From a virus: a DNA stretch of 64,000 nucleotides. Position 1 is the first letter of the stretch, and each line of letters begins with the position of its first letter. The stretch lies in IMG/VR virus record IMGVR_UViG_3300042485_001470, positions 31,082 to 95,081 of that record. One strand, written 5' to 3'. The notes beneath the pieces are model-generated. The model saw nothing but the letters and a program-made list of their open reading frames with translations, ran no database searches and was not told the DNA's origin. The position numbers were made by a program, and so were the translations under genes. Positions 18,023-25,858 of the stretch are shown here, piece by piece.

Positions 18023-20506
18023 ATGGGAAAAAGTATTGAAGAATTATTTAAAACAAAACAATTGGTAGATGGTAAAACAGCTGCCGAAAAATACGAAATT
18101 CGTAATAGTAAAGATATAGAATTACGTGCATCTACGGGTGCTATGAATTTACCATTCAAAGGAGCACAAATACTAAGAAGAAATTTATCATCAAGAACAA
18201 GAGAAACCCGATTAGAAGAAGAAGTAACAGGATTAAGAATTATATCTAAGCTAGCAGGCCCTATTATATATGGTACTGATATTTTTAAATTAAGTACACA
18301 AAAAACTGAAATGGTTTCCGTAATGAAAGATTCGGTAAACCCAAACAATTCAGCAGATAGTGGTCTTTTGGGAAACGCATTTGAAAAGGGAAAAACAAAA
18401 GGATTAGAATTATTAAGTAAACTAGGCGTACAACTTCCACAAAAACTAATACCAACTCGTATATTTTTAAATAAGGAATTTAAAGCAGGTAAAGAGCCAG
18501 ATACTATGGCTACACTTGCTAAAATAAAAGGAGATGGTGCTGGTAATTTGGCTGGAAAGTTTTTAGCTCAAAATGCAAAAGGAACTCCTAAACAAATAGG
18601 TAACCAGGTATTAGGTGGTGGTATTGGTTTATTAAAAGGTGAAGTTAAGAAAAAATTATTTGGAGCACCAAAGCAAGGTGCACAAAATCTTGCCAAAAAA
18701 GGAGATACTGAAGTTCAATACGATAGTACTGCAAAATATTCCGATACTGTAAACCCAATTGATGAAGATTATTTCAAAAGAAATGACCTTTCATCTATAT
18801 TAGTGGCACAAGATACAAAAGAGAATGCTGACCAGGCTGTTAAAAAAAGAGTTGATGAAATAGTCCCTAAAGGAAAATCTATAAATGCTTCAAAAAATCC
18901 ATTTGCTAAGTTAGGTGAAAAAATTGGAGATATTAAAAAAGAAGGTGAGCAAAAATTATCACAAGCAAAAAAAGTAGGACAGCAAGAATTATCAGCTGGT
19001 AAAAAAGTTGGTGATACTAAAAGTGGAGGTTCATCTACTGGGGCGGATTCGATAATTAGATATTCTGATACTGTTGATGAAACACAGGATGATGCAAAAT
19101 TAAGAAATGACCTTTCTACTTTACTTCTATCAAAAAAACAAAAGGAAACAGAATCTCCTGATAATAAAAAGCAAATTGATGCAATAAAAGGTAATCTGGG
19201 GGCTTTAAATGTAAAGCAAAATCCATTCGCAAAATCATCAGATAAAGTTAAATCAGCAGATGGTGACACAAAAAATGGTTTACAATCTGGTAGAAAATTA
19301 GGACAGCAATCGATTGCAACTGGTAAAAAAATTGGTGAAACTGCTGATACGGCTGCTGGTGTAATTATATACTCTAATACCGTAGATGAAACACAGGATG
19401 ATGTAAAATTAAGAAATGATTTATCAACAAAATTACAAGCATTAATGCAAGCAAGTAGTGCAGTAACTGCCCAAGGGGGTACTATTTCTGGTCTATCAAG
19501 ATCCGATGTTACTCAAAATATGTATTCAACGAAAAAAAATAAAAGTACAAAACTGGGTAGAAAAGATGTACCATCGGTATCTTTAAAAACAAAATATGGT
19601 ATAGAAAGTTCAAATAAGTTAGATTTTTTAAATGAAAAAACAACATACACATCTGACCCCCTTAAACTAAGTGATGGTACGACATTAGATGACCATGATT
19701 TTATAGTACTTAAATTTAAATCAATAGCAACTGGAGAAGTGGCAAGTTTTAGAGCAACTGTAACTGGAATATCTGAAACAGTATCACCTTCATGGGATAG
19801 TGCAAAATTTATAGGTTCTCCGTTTAATTATTATACATACTCAAGTATAGAAAGAAGTGTAAGTTTTAATTTCAAAATGTATTCAACAACCCCTACACAA
19901 CATATAGCATGTTGGCAACGATTAAACTTTTTAACTGGTTTGACATATCCGCAAGGTTATTCGGGACCATACGCAACTCCTCCTTTTGTAGAATTTACAT
20001 TGGGTAGTCTTTATAAACGTAAAGCCACCTTTATTGAATCTTTATCATATACTATGGATGACAACGGAGGATGGGAAATAGGTAATACTTTAGGATTACT
20101 CAGTGAAAAAGTAAAAGTCAATGGTAAAGATGTTTCTATGAAAGATTATAAGTTACCAATGGTTGTAGATGTTTCAATAACTTTAAAAATATTGGAATCA
20201 AAAAGTACAACTGATAGTAAACAATTTTATGGATTTTCTAGATTGGGTGCAAATAATTCAGTTAAGCCAACGGATACTAAAGGAAACACATCAACTAATG
20301 CACAAAAATCAGGCGATGCAAATATATCAACGGACTCAACTAAAGTTGAATCATCAGAAACTATCAAACAAAGTAACGTAAAAAGTTTGAATAGTAAAGA
20401 AACTAATAAACAAACTGATAATAATTCTGCAATCCCTAGCTTCATAAAATTTGATGGTTATGGTGGTGGTGATTTTGGTGGCGGCGGAGCTGGTGATAGT
20501 TTTTAA
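18023..20506 (+). CDS. Baseplate / tail-tube junction protein candidate
   Basis: 827 residues. N-terminal region about 1-190, then three degenerate repeats of Y-S-D/N-T-V-D-E-T-Q-D-D-x-K-L-R-N-D-L-S separated by K/G/Q-rich linkers (about 235-490), then a folded C-terminal domain (about 520-720). That domain contains A-S-F-R-A-T-V-T-G-I-S-E, W-D-S-A-K-F-I-G-S-P-F-N-Y-Y-T-Y and R-S-V-S-F-N-F-K-M-Y, a tube-like beta fold as in gp48/gp54-type baseplate-tube junction proteins, and is followed by an S/T/N-rich tail ending in a glycine-rich motif. It starts three bases after the tape measure stop. A structural role at the baseplate end of the tube is inferred from fold pattern and position. Confidence 0.5.
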   Translation: MGKSIEELFKTKQLVDGKTAAEKYEIRNSKDIELRASTGAMNLPFKGAQILRRNLSSRTRETRLEEEVTGLRIISKLAGPIIYGTDIFKLSTQKTEMVSVMKDSVNPNNSADSGLLGNAFEKGKTKGLELLSKLGVQLPQKLIPTRIFLNKEFKAGKEPDTMATLAKIKGDGAGNLAGKFLAQNAKGTPKQIGNQVLGGGIGLLKGEVKKKLFGAPKQGAQNLAKKGDTEVQYDSTAKYSDTVNPIDEDYFKRNDLSSILVAQDTKENADQAVKKRVDEIVPKGKSINASKNPFAKLGEKIGDIKKEGEQKLSQAKKVGQQELSAGKKVGDTKSGGSSTGADSIIRYSDTVDETQDDAKLRNDLSTLLLSKKQKETESPDNKKQIDAIKGNLGALNVKQNPFAKSSDKVKSADGDTKNGLQSGRKLGQQSIATGKKIGETADTAAGVIIYSNTVDETQDDVKLRNDLSTKLQALMQASSAVTAQGGTISGLSRSDVTQNMYSTKKNKSTKLGRKDVPSVSLKTKYGIESSNKLDFLNEKTTYTSDPLKLSDGTTLDDHDFIVLKFKSIATGEVASFRATVTGISETVSPSWDSAKFIGSPFNYYTYSSIERSVSFNFKMYSTTPTQHIACWQRLNFLTGLTYPQGYSGPYATPPFVEFTLGSLYKRKATFIESLSYTMDDNGGWEIGNTLGLLSEKVKVNGKDVSMKDYKLPMVVDVSITLKILESKSTTDSKQFYGFSRLGANNSVKPTDTKGNTSTNAQKSGDANISTDSTKVESSETIKQSNVKSLNSKETNKQTDNNSAIPSFIKFDGYGGGDFGGGGAGDSF

Positions 20507-20517
20507 ATATATTAATT

Positions 20518-20805
20518 ATGAGTAGATACGAAAATAATCCTATTAAAAAAACTTTTGATGGTAAAGAAGTATATAGAAGAAAAATATATCCAAATATTCC
20601 GTTAAAAGATACCGATGTATATGTAATGACGGAAACTGGTGACAGATTGGATACATTGGCATTTCAATATTATGAAGATTCATCATTATGGTGGATAATT
20701 GCCGCAGCAAATAATATACACGATGCCCCTATGGGATTGCAAGATGGTACTATACTAAGAATACCATTAAACTATATTCAAATAAACAGTAATTTTATAA
20801 AATAA
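20518..20805 (+). CDS. Small LysM-like baseplate protein (gp53/gpX type)
   Basis: 95 residues. Contains D-V-Y-V-M-T-E-T-G-D-R-L-D-T-L-A-F-Q-Y-Y-E-D-S-S-L-W-W-I-I-A-A-A-N-N-I, the LysM-like core typical of short tail proteins (gpX of P2-like phages) and of the C-terminal part of T4 gp53. The end, T-I-L-R-I-P, fits the usual 'G-x-x-L-x-I-P' of LysM. In a virion such modules connect the hub or wedge rather than bind peptidoglycan. It is shorter than T4 gp53 (196), so only the core module is present. It lies 11 nt after the preceding gene and three bases before the hub gene. Confidence 0.7.
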   Translation: MSRYENNPIKKTFDGKEVYRRKIYPNIPLKDTDVYVMTETGDRLDTLAFQYYEDSSLWWIIAAANNIHDAPMGLQDGTILRIPLNYIQINSNFIK

Positions 20806-20808
20806 TTT

Positions 20809-23088
20809 ATGTCAAGTTTTCCTAATTTATCAAATTTAGCGGGTTATGTAAAATCTGCATTAGATAGAAGAATTGGTAATGTTCAAAATGTATCACAATT
20901 AAATGCTTGGGTTAGAGTATCTTCTGGTGTTGGTGGGGGACTTATGTTATTATCTAATCCCAATTTTGCATTATTTAGAGCAGCTGGTGAAGGTTCTATC
21001 TATGGGGATGGTAAATCAAGTGGTACTTTGGGAACTAGTTGGGGCGGTGCAGCAATTTATGCGGAAACAAGTGATTCTGGATTTAGACCTAAACCAAATA
21101 TTACATCAATCGAAATCGATGAGGGAGCTGGTACATTAAGTAGAAAAGCATCGTTTACCATAACATGCTACACTAAAGGACAATTGGATACTTTGTGTGA
21201 ATATTTTTTAGAACCGGGATATTCTATTTTTTTAGAATGGGGTTGGAATGTACCTGAATCACTAAAAGCATACAGTTCCACATTAAATTCTACTACGGTA
21301 GCAAATTTTCAAAGTTTTAAAAAAGTAAATGAAGCAAGAGCAAATTCAAAAGGTACTTATGATAACTATTTGGGATTTATAACCGGAGGCGGTATTTCAT
21401 CTAATGGGGATACTTATGAAATATCTGTTAAATGTACTGGATTCACAGAACTACCTGCATATTTTATGGGAGCCGATAATTCAGAAGATTCGGAAAATGA
21501 GGAAAAAATAACAGAACCAGAATATAGTACTGCACAAATATCAGCTGAAACTAATTTGGGTAAAAAAAGATTTATGATGGCTTTTAATAGATTGCCATCG
21601 AATAGAAGAACTACTAGAGTATCATCTCTAATAGTAAACCCATTGGTAGCAAACCCTTCTAATTTTATAAATGTTGATGAAACTGTAAAGGCAAAAGTAA
21701 ATGAATGTGTTGGTGGAACTGAATTGCTTGGAATATCAATAAATGATGAAGAAGCAAATGTAGGTGGAGTGACTCAAGAATTCCCATCAGGAACGGAAAT
21801 TATAAAAGATGAATCCTTTATACGATTTGGTACTTTAATGGAAATACTTAATCAAATTGGTATGGAAGGGTTTATGATAGGTGGGAAGGTAATAAAAACC
21901 ACAATAAACACAAAAACCACAGTTTGTTGTGCATTTCCAAAAATATTTAGTACTGATAAGAAAAAACTATTTATACCAAATAAAACCGCTCCTTTATTCG
22001 ATTTAGTTAAAGCAGCAAATAGTCCAACTGATAATGGTGTAAGTGATGCGGCAACAGATGATTGTTCTGTAGTTAATGTAAATGATTCAGCCAATCTAAT
22101 TATGTTTCCAGCAGCAGGAACGATAGCAAATGGTATTGCTAATGGTAAGGTTGTTGTTAGTAATAAAATAGATGGTTCATTTGAAGCATTGACTAAACCA
22201 AATGGGCAGTGGGGGTTTTTGGATGACCTTTATGTAAATTTAGATTTTGCAAAAGGGGTATTAGAAACCAAAAACTTTTCTATAAGAAATGCATTATATC
22301 AAATATTAAATGGAATGTCAGCAGCGGCTGGAGGTCTATGGGATTTTCAAATAATGTCTGATGAGGATGATACAGAATTAAGAGTTGTTGATATGAATTT
22401 AACACCAACTGGTGTACAAGAGCCATATCAATTTATATTGGCTGGAGTTAATTCTATTTTTATAGATGCATCATTGGATATGGATATTAGTGGTGCAAAG
22501 ATGAATCAAATAATTGGTAATAGATTAGGACAGACAATTAATGGAAGTCAAAAAGATGTTAAATCAAAAGATAAAAAAGGACTATTTACCAATAAAGATG
22601 ACCAAATTTTAAAAGAAATAAAAAAAAGGGAAGAACCACCTCCACCAAAAGATGCTACGCCACCTGAAGGTCCTACTGATGATGAACTTGAAGAAGCAAA
22701 AATCAAAAACTTACAATTGTTTTTAGATAAAATTGGATTGATGCCTAGACCACATCTTGATGATAAATACCCATTTGAGGCAGACTTGAAAAAAAGTGTG
22801 TTTACAGTCGCATATAATGACCAAGCAGTTTTTGAATTTTTCAAAAATCAAAACGATAAAAAGGCAGTACAAACTGAACCAGGTGGAGTTGGACCTATTA
22901 TGCCAATTAAATTTACATTTACAATACATGGATTGAGTGGTATTAAGAGAGGTGATAAATTTAAAGTATTGGGATTACCTAAAAATTATGAATCAACTGG
23001 GTTTTTTCAAGTAACATCCGTTAAACATACGATAACCGATATGTTATGGAAAACTGATATAGAAGGAAGCTTTAGACAATCAAGATAA
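20809..23088 (+). CDS. Baseplate hub protein (gp27/gpD type)
   Basis: 759 residues. The N-terminal part includes P-N-I-T-S-I-E-I-D-E-G and S-F-T-I-T-C-Y-T-K-G-Q-L-D-T-L followed by Y-S-I-F-L-E-W-G-W-N. The C-terminal part has F-T-I-H-G-L-S-G-I-K-R-G-D-K-F, then F-Q-V-T-S-V-K-H-T-I and W-K-T-D-I-E-G-S-F-R, the closing pattern of hub proteins that form the trimeric ring under the tube. A charged, proline-rich linker (about residues 585-640) separates the halves. No lysozyme domain is present, so cell-wall cutting by the spike must come from elsewhere. Fold-level call; the T4 equivalent is inferred. Confidence 0.65.
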   Translation: MSSFPNLSNLAGYVKSALDRRIGNVQNVSQLNAWVRVSSGVGGGLMLLSNPNFALFRAAGEGSIYGDGKSSGTLGTSWGGAAIYAETSDSGFRPKPNITSIEIDEGAGTLSRKASFTITCYTKGQLDTLCEYFLEPGYSIFLEWGWNVPESLKAYSSTLNSTTVANFQSFKKVNEARANSKGTYDNYLGFITGGGISSNGDTYEISVKCTGFTELPAYFMGADNSEDSENEEKITEPEYSTAQISAETNLGKKRFMMAFNRLPSNRRTTRVSSLIVNPLVANPSNFINVDETVKAKVNECVGGTELLGISINDEEANVGGVTQEFPSGTEIIKDESFIRFGTLMEILNQIGMEGFMIGGKVIKTTINTKTTVCCAFPKIFSTDKKKLFIPNKTAPLFDLVKAANSPTDNGVSDAATDDCSVVNVNDSANLIMFPAAGTIANGIANGKVVVSNKIDGSFEALTKPNGQWGFLDDLYVNLDFAKGVLETKNFSIRNALYQILNGMSAAAGGLWDFQIMSDEDDTELRVVDMNLTPTGVQEPYQFILAGVNSIFIDASLDMDISGAKMNQIIGNRLGQTINGSQKDVKSKDKKGLFTNKDDQILKEIKKREEPPPPKDATPPEGPTDDELEEAKIKNLQLFLDKIGLMPRPHLDDKYPFEADLKKSVFTVAYNDQAVFEFFKNQNDKKAVQTEPGGVGPIMPIKFTFTIHGLSGIKRGDKFKVLGLPKNYESTGFFQVTSVKHTITDMLWKTDIEGSFRQSR

Positions 23089-23089
23089 T

Positions 23090-23461
23090 ATGTTAGATAT
23101 TAACCGATATAAAAAAATAAATAGTCCTGATGTACTTTATGATAGTATAAAGATAAAAACTCATGTGGCAACACCAACCCAAACCGATTATAAAAGAGGG
23201 TATATTACAAGATATTTCATACAAAAAGCAAATGATACCGAATCAGCTATATATGAAGTTGATTATATAGGGTTTAGTAAATTTATAGACAACCCATTTT
23301 ATACACATGTAAATTTAAATTGGAGAATAATTGGTACTGATGAACAAATAAAAGATTCAAATTTTAAAGCAATACGTTTATTAACTCCAAAAATACCAAA
23401 ACTTCAACTATATCTTCCAAACTTATTGCAGTTTAAGCAAAAAAATGATTTGGAAGTTTAA
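23090..23461 (+). CDS. Baseplate-region protein, unknown
   Basis: 123 residues starting MLDINRYKKI, two bases after the hub stop. Mixed alpha/beta with many aromatic residues (Y-I-T-R-Y-F-I-Q-K, Y-E-V-D-Y-I-G-F-S-K-F). No Cys, no membrane segment. As the last gene of the tail operon it is probably a baseplate wedge or accessory protein; no family recognised. The TTTG box of the tmRNA promoter lies inside its last codons. Confidence 0.45.
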   Translation: MLDINRYKKINSPDVLYDSIKIKTHVATPTQTDYKRGYITRYFIQKANDTESAIYEVDYIGFSKFIDNPFYTHVNLNWRIIGTDEQIKDSNFKAIRLLTPKIPKLQLYLPNLLQFKQKNDLEV

Positions 23462-23480
23462 TTATTTTTTTGTATATTTG
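23449..23480 (+). promoter_or_regulatory. Bacteroidetes-type promoter of the tmRNA gene
   Basis: TTTG (23449-23452), 20-nt spacer, TATATTTG (23473-23480). It matches the Bacteroidetes -33 TTTG / -7 TAnnTTTG consensus exactly. The tmRNA 5' end predicted from its acceptor stem (23494) is 14 nt after the box. Confidence 0.75.
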
Positions 23481-23493
23481 TATTTATCAATAT

Positions 23494-23879
23494 GGGGGTG
23501 ACTCGGAATTGATTACAATGAGAATTGTAGTATCACATGTAGTGGGATGGTTCTCCAACCACTTTAATCTCGGAATCAACAAATAAACGCAGAAGAATTA
23601 TCTTCTTGGACCTTCGAAGATGCTATGGCATTCGTAGGTGCTGATTACGCTGTAGCAGCCTAATCAAACTCGGGTCGGTGCACATATAACCTAGGAACAG
23701 AAGTGTTTACAAAGGCTTTATTCGTTGAGCCCAAATCAATGAATTGGTGGAAACGCTGAACTAACCATTCGGCCCCAATTATTTTGGAAAGTGAATAAGA
23801 TTAAACTTTATCCTAAACATGTGAGACGTTGGTATTATGGTTACTTTGTAAGACATGGGTTCGAATCCCATCACCTCCA
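23494..23879 (+). ncRNA. ssrA: Transfer-messenger RNA (tmRNA), phage-encoded
   Basis: A 386-nt single-piece tmRNA. Seen: 5' GGGGGTG (23494-23500) pairs with 3' CACCTCC (23872-23878, one G-U pair); discriminator A at 23879; a T arm with ATGGG / TTCGAAT / CCCAT; and the typical CTAAACATGT before it. An upstream pseudoknot (GTGG...CCAC) precedes the tag reading frame. The frame from GCA 23589 to TAA 23661-23663 gives a 24-residue tag starting AEELSS and ending DYAVAA, the latter close to the bacterial YALAA degradation signal. The encoded 3' end is C-A-A, so CCA must be added by the host. The role is to rescue stalled ribosomes and tag their products. It has its own Bacteroidetes-type promoter and a terminator. 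The tag is longer than the roughly 10 residues usual in bacteria. Confidence 0.92.
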
Positions 23880-23884
23880 CAACA

Positions 23885-23921
23885 ATCCCGAACTATTATT
23901 TGGTAGTTTGGGATTTTTTTT
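23885..23921 (+). terminator. Terminator of the tmRNA gene
   Basis: ATCCCGAACTA pairs with TAGTTTGGGAT (11 bp, one G-U pair, loop TTATTTGG), followed by eight T. It starts five bases after the tmRNA end. Confidence 0.85.
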
Positions 23922-23930
23922 GTATATTTG
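23899..23930 (+). promoter_or_regulatory. Bacteroidetes-type promoter nested in the tmRNA terminator
   Basis: TTTG (23899-23902) sits in the loop of the terminator; 20 nt later is TATATTTG (23923-23930). The ATG of the polymerase-like gene (23936) is five bases after the box, so the transcript would have almost no leader. Confidence 0.65.
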
Positions 23931-23935
23931 TGAAT

Positions 23936-25216
23936 ATGAAAATTGTTGAGTCTATTGGCGAATTGAACGAATTGAAAGTTTTGTTGGAAACCGAAGTATC
24001 CATTTGGTATCCAATATGGGTAGATAATGATAAGCACCCACAAAACACTCATATATCGTTCGTATTCGTTAGAACCTTATCGGACAAGTACATACTACCA
24101 CAACAACATACAGACGCTGTATCGCTATCTAATGAACAAATAGAAAGTGTGTTGAATACTGCCGGTGAAAAATGGGTTTTCCAAAAGAAAAAGCTACTAC
24201 AATCTTTTACAAATGTAAGGGAAGGCTTGAATGATGTTGATACCGCTCACTTCTTAAAGACCGGTGAACCAATAGATTACTCTCAACCACTACAACACTT
24301 AGTAGCTCCCCTTTTACATAGGGGTTACAAAGAAGACATCATTCAATCTATTCCCATTCTTAAACTTGCGGAAGCAATAGAACCACAATTACTAAAACAT
24401 ACAAATCAAAAGAGTAAAACTTATAATTGGTATAACGATATATTCTTACCTACCCTTTCAGATATTGAACGATTTGGGATTCGGGTCGATGGAAAAAAAT
24501 TTATTGATAGATGGCCTCAAGCCTATAAGCAATTAAAAGGAGATTGTGTGTTTACGGAATACAATCCATTTACGGTGACAGGTAGACCATCCAATAGACA
24601 TGGTGGTGTGAATTATGCCGCCCTCAATAAAACCGATGGTAGTAGAGATGTGTTCGTTTCCGATGGGATATTTCTACAAATGGATTATAACGCATATCAC
24701 CCCCGTCTAATCGCTAAGTTGGTTAAGTTCGATGCGCCGGATGGTAATATGCACCAATGGTTAGCCGAACAATATGGTTGTAGTGTGGATGAATCGAAGG
24801 GAATTACGTTCCAATTACTTTATGGTGGTATCGATGATGAGTTCCGCCAAATCCCATACTTTGATAAAGTGGCTGATTATATAGATGAGTTGTGGATTGA
24901 AACACAAAGAAGGGGATACTTACAAACACCACATAGAGAGATACCCCTAAGTTGGATAGAACAACCAAATGCTCAAAAAGTATTTAACTATCTACTACAA
25001 GCGGTAGAAACTGAAATGAATATTGATAAGATGATGAAGATATTAGAATGTATTAAGGGAAGTGGTATTGAGTTTTCCCTATACACATACGATTCATTTC
25101 TTTTTGATGTTCCTGTTGATGTTGATAAAGGGCTTATTAAGAAATTGAAAGAAATAATCGAAGAAGGGGGGTTTCCTATCAAAGCTAGTTGGGGAAAAAC
25201 TTACGGAAAACTCTAA
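23936..25216 (+). CDS. Divergent family A DNA polymerase-like protein
   Basis: 426 residues from ATG 23936; the frame is open further upstream, but that would run into the tmRNA. C-terminal palm of a Pol I-type polymerase: T-G-R-P-S-N (215-220), motif A Q-M-D-Y-N-A-Y-H-P-R-L (catalytic Asp 250), motif B K-G-I-T-F-Q-L-L-Y-G-G (288-298), N-Y-L-L-Q-A-V-E-T-E-M (351-361, the usual N-x-x-I-Q-G helix), and motif C Y-T-Y-D-S-F-L-F-D (Asp 386). Both metal Asp are kept, but motif C has D-S instead of D-E and motif B lacks the usual Arg. The N-terminal 170 residues may be a degenerate exonuclease domain. Shorter than replicative family A enzymes. The phage also has a family B polymerase (50345-52867), so this is not the main replicase; repair or another role is inferred. 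Confidence 0.7.
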   Translation: MKIVESIGELNELKVLLETEVSIWYPIWVDNDKHPQNTHISFVFVRTLSDKYILPQQHTDAVSLSNEQIESVLNTAGEKWVFQKKKLLQSFTNVREGLNDVDTAHFLKTGEPIDYSQPLQHLVAPLLHRGYKEDIIQSIPILKLAEAIEPQLLKHTNQKSKTYNWYNDIFLPTLSDIERFGIRVDGKKFIDRWPQAYKQLKGDCVFTEYNPFTVTGRPSNRHGGVNYAALNKTDGSRDVFVSDGIFLQMDYNAYHPRLIAKLVKFDAPDGNMHQWLAEQYGCSVDESKGITFQLLYGGIDDEFRQIPYFDKVADYIDELWIETQRRGYLQTPHREIPLSWIEQPNAQKVFNYLLQAVETEMNIDKMMKILECIKGSGIEFSLYTYDSFLFDVPVDVDKGLIKKLKEIIEEGGFPIKASWGKTYGKL

Positions 25217-25222
25217 AGAATA

Positions 25223-25230
25223 TATTTATA
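25223..25230 (+). promoter_or_regulatory. TATTTATA putative phage promoter element
   Basis: TATTTATA lies 25 nt before the ATG at 25256 in the only gap (39 nt) upstream of the nuclease gene. Confidence 0.4.
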
Positions 25231-25255
25231 CTATATACAAAAATAGTGTCATAAT

Positions 25256-25858
25256 ATGAAAAAAATCAGTACCCTTATCGGTTTCCTACTTGTTTCTTTA
25301 ATTTCGTTTGGGCAAGATGTTAGAATTAAAAACGAAGTATTTGAAGTTCTTTATTCACAATCATTAGAACAACCTTTAGTAATTAAATATCGTTCAACTA
25401 ATAGACCTACAAATGTGAACAGAGGTACTATGGATTTTTACAAAGAACCAAACATTAAAACATCAGATGCGGAAGATTACGCTAAAAATATATACGATAA
25501 AGGACATGGTGCACCAGCTGCAACATTCTCTGATAATATGGTAAACCTAAAACAAACATTCTCATACTTAAATTGTATAATGCAAGACCAATACCTTAAT
25601 AGAGGTGAGTGGAGATTGTTAGAAGAACAAATCCGTAAATGGGATGATACTGAAAATATAACTGTACTAATAAAAACATTCTTTGATACTCCAGTAAAAA
25701 GAGTGGCAACTGGAGCAGCAATTCCATCTTACTTACAAAAACACATCTATTTTGAAACACAAAAGAAATGGAGATGTTATGTATTTCTAAATCAAAAACC
25801 AAAATTTCATTGGGATGAATTAGAAATGATATGCGAAGCTGAAGACCACAAATTTTAA
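25256..25858 (+). CDS. Exported DNA/RNA non-specific endonuclease (NUC1 family)
   Basis: 200 residues. The signal peptide at 1-20 (MKK, hydrophobic core, end S-F-G-Q) is typical of Bacteroidetes. The active-site block D-K-G-H-G-A-P-A (His 84) matches the NUC family D-R-G-H, followed by F-S-D-N (91-94), N-C-I-M-Q (106-110) and L-N-R-G-E-W-R-x-L-E-x-x-I-R (114-127), the conserved metal-binding Asn helix. It should cut DNA and RNA with Mg2+, in the periplasm or outside the cell. Possible jobs are degrading released host DNA or competing DNA, lowering lysate viscosity, or feeding nucleotides. The stop overlaps the next ATG by one base, so it is coupled to the giant gene. Confidence 0.8.
   Translation: MKKISTLIGFLLVSLISFGQDVRIKNEVFEVLYSQSLEQPLVIKYRSTNRPTNVNRGTMDFYKEPNIKTSDAEDYAKNIYDKGHGAPAATFSDNMVNLKQTFSYLNCIMQDQYLNRGEWRLLEEQIRKWDDTENITVLIKTFFDTPVKRVATGAAIPSYLQKHIYFETQKKWRCYVFLNQKPKFHWDELEMICEAEDHKF

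Noticed and set aside
23855-23935. Upstream extension of the polymerase-like gene to 23855
   Set aside because: It would start inside the T arm of the tmRNA and run through its terminator. ATG 23936 right after a promoter is preferred.
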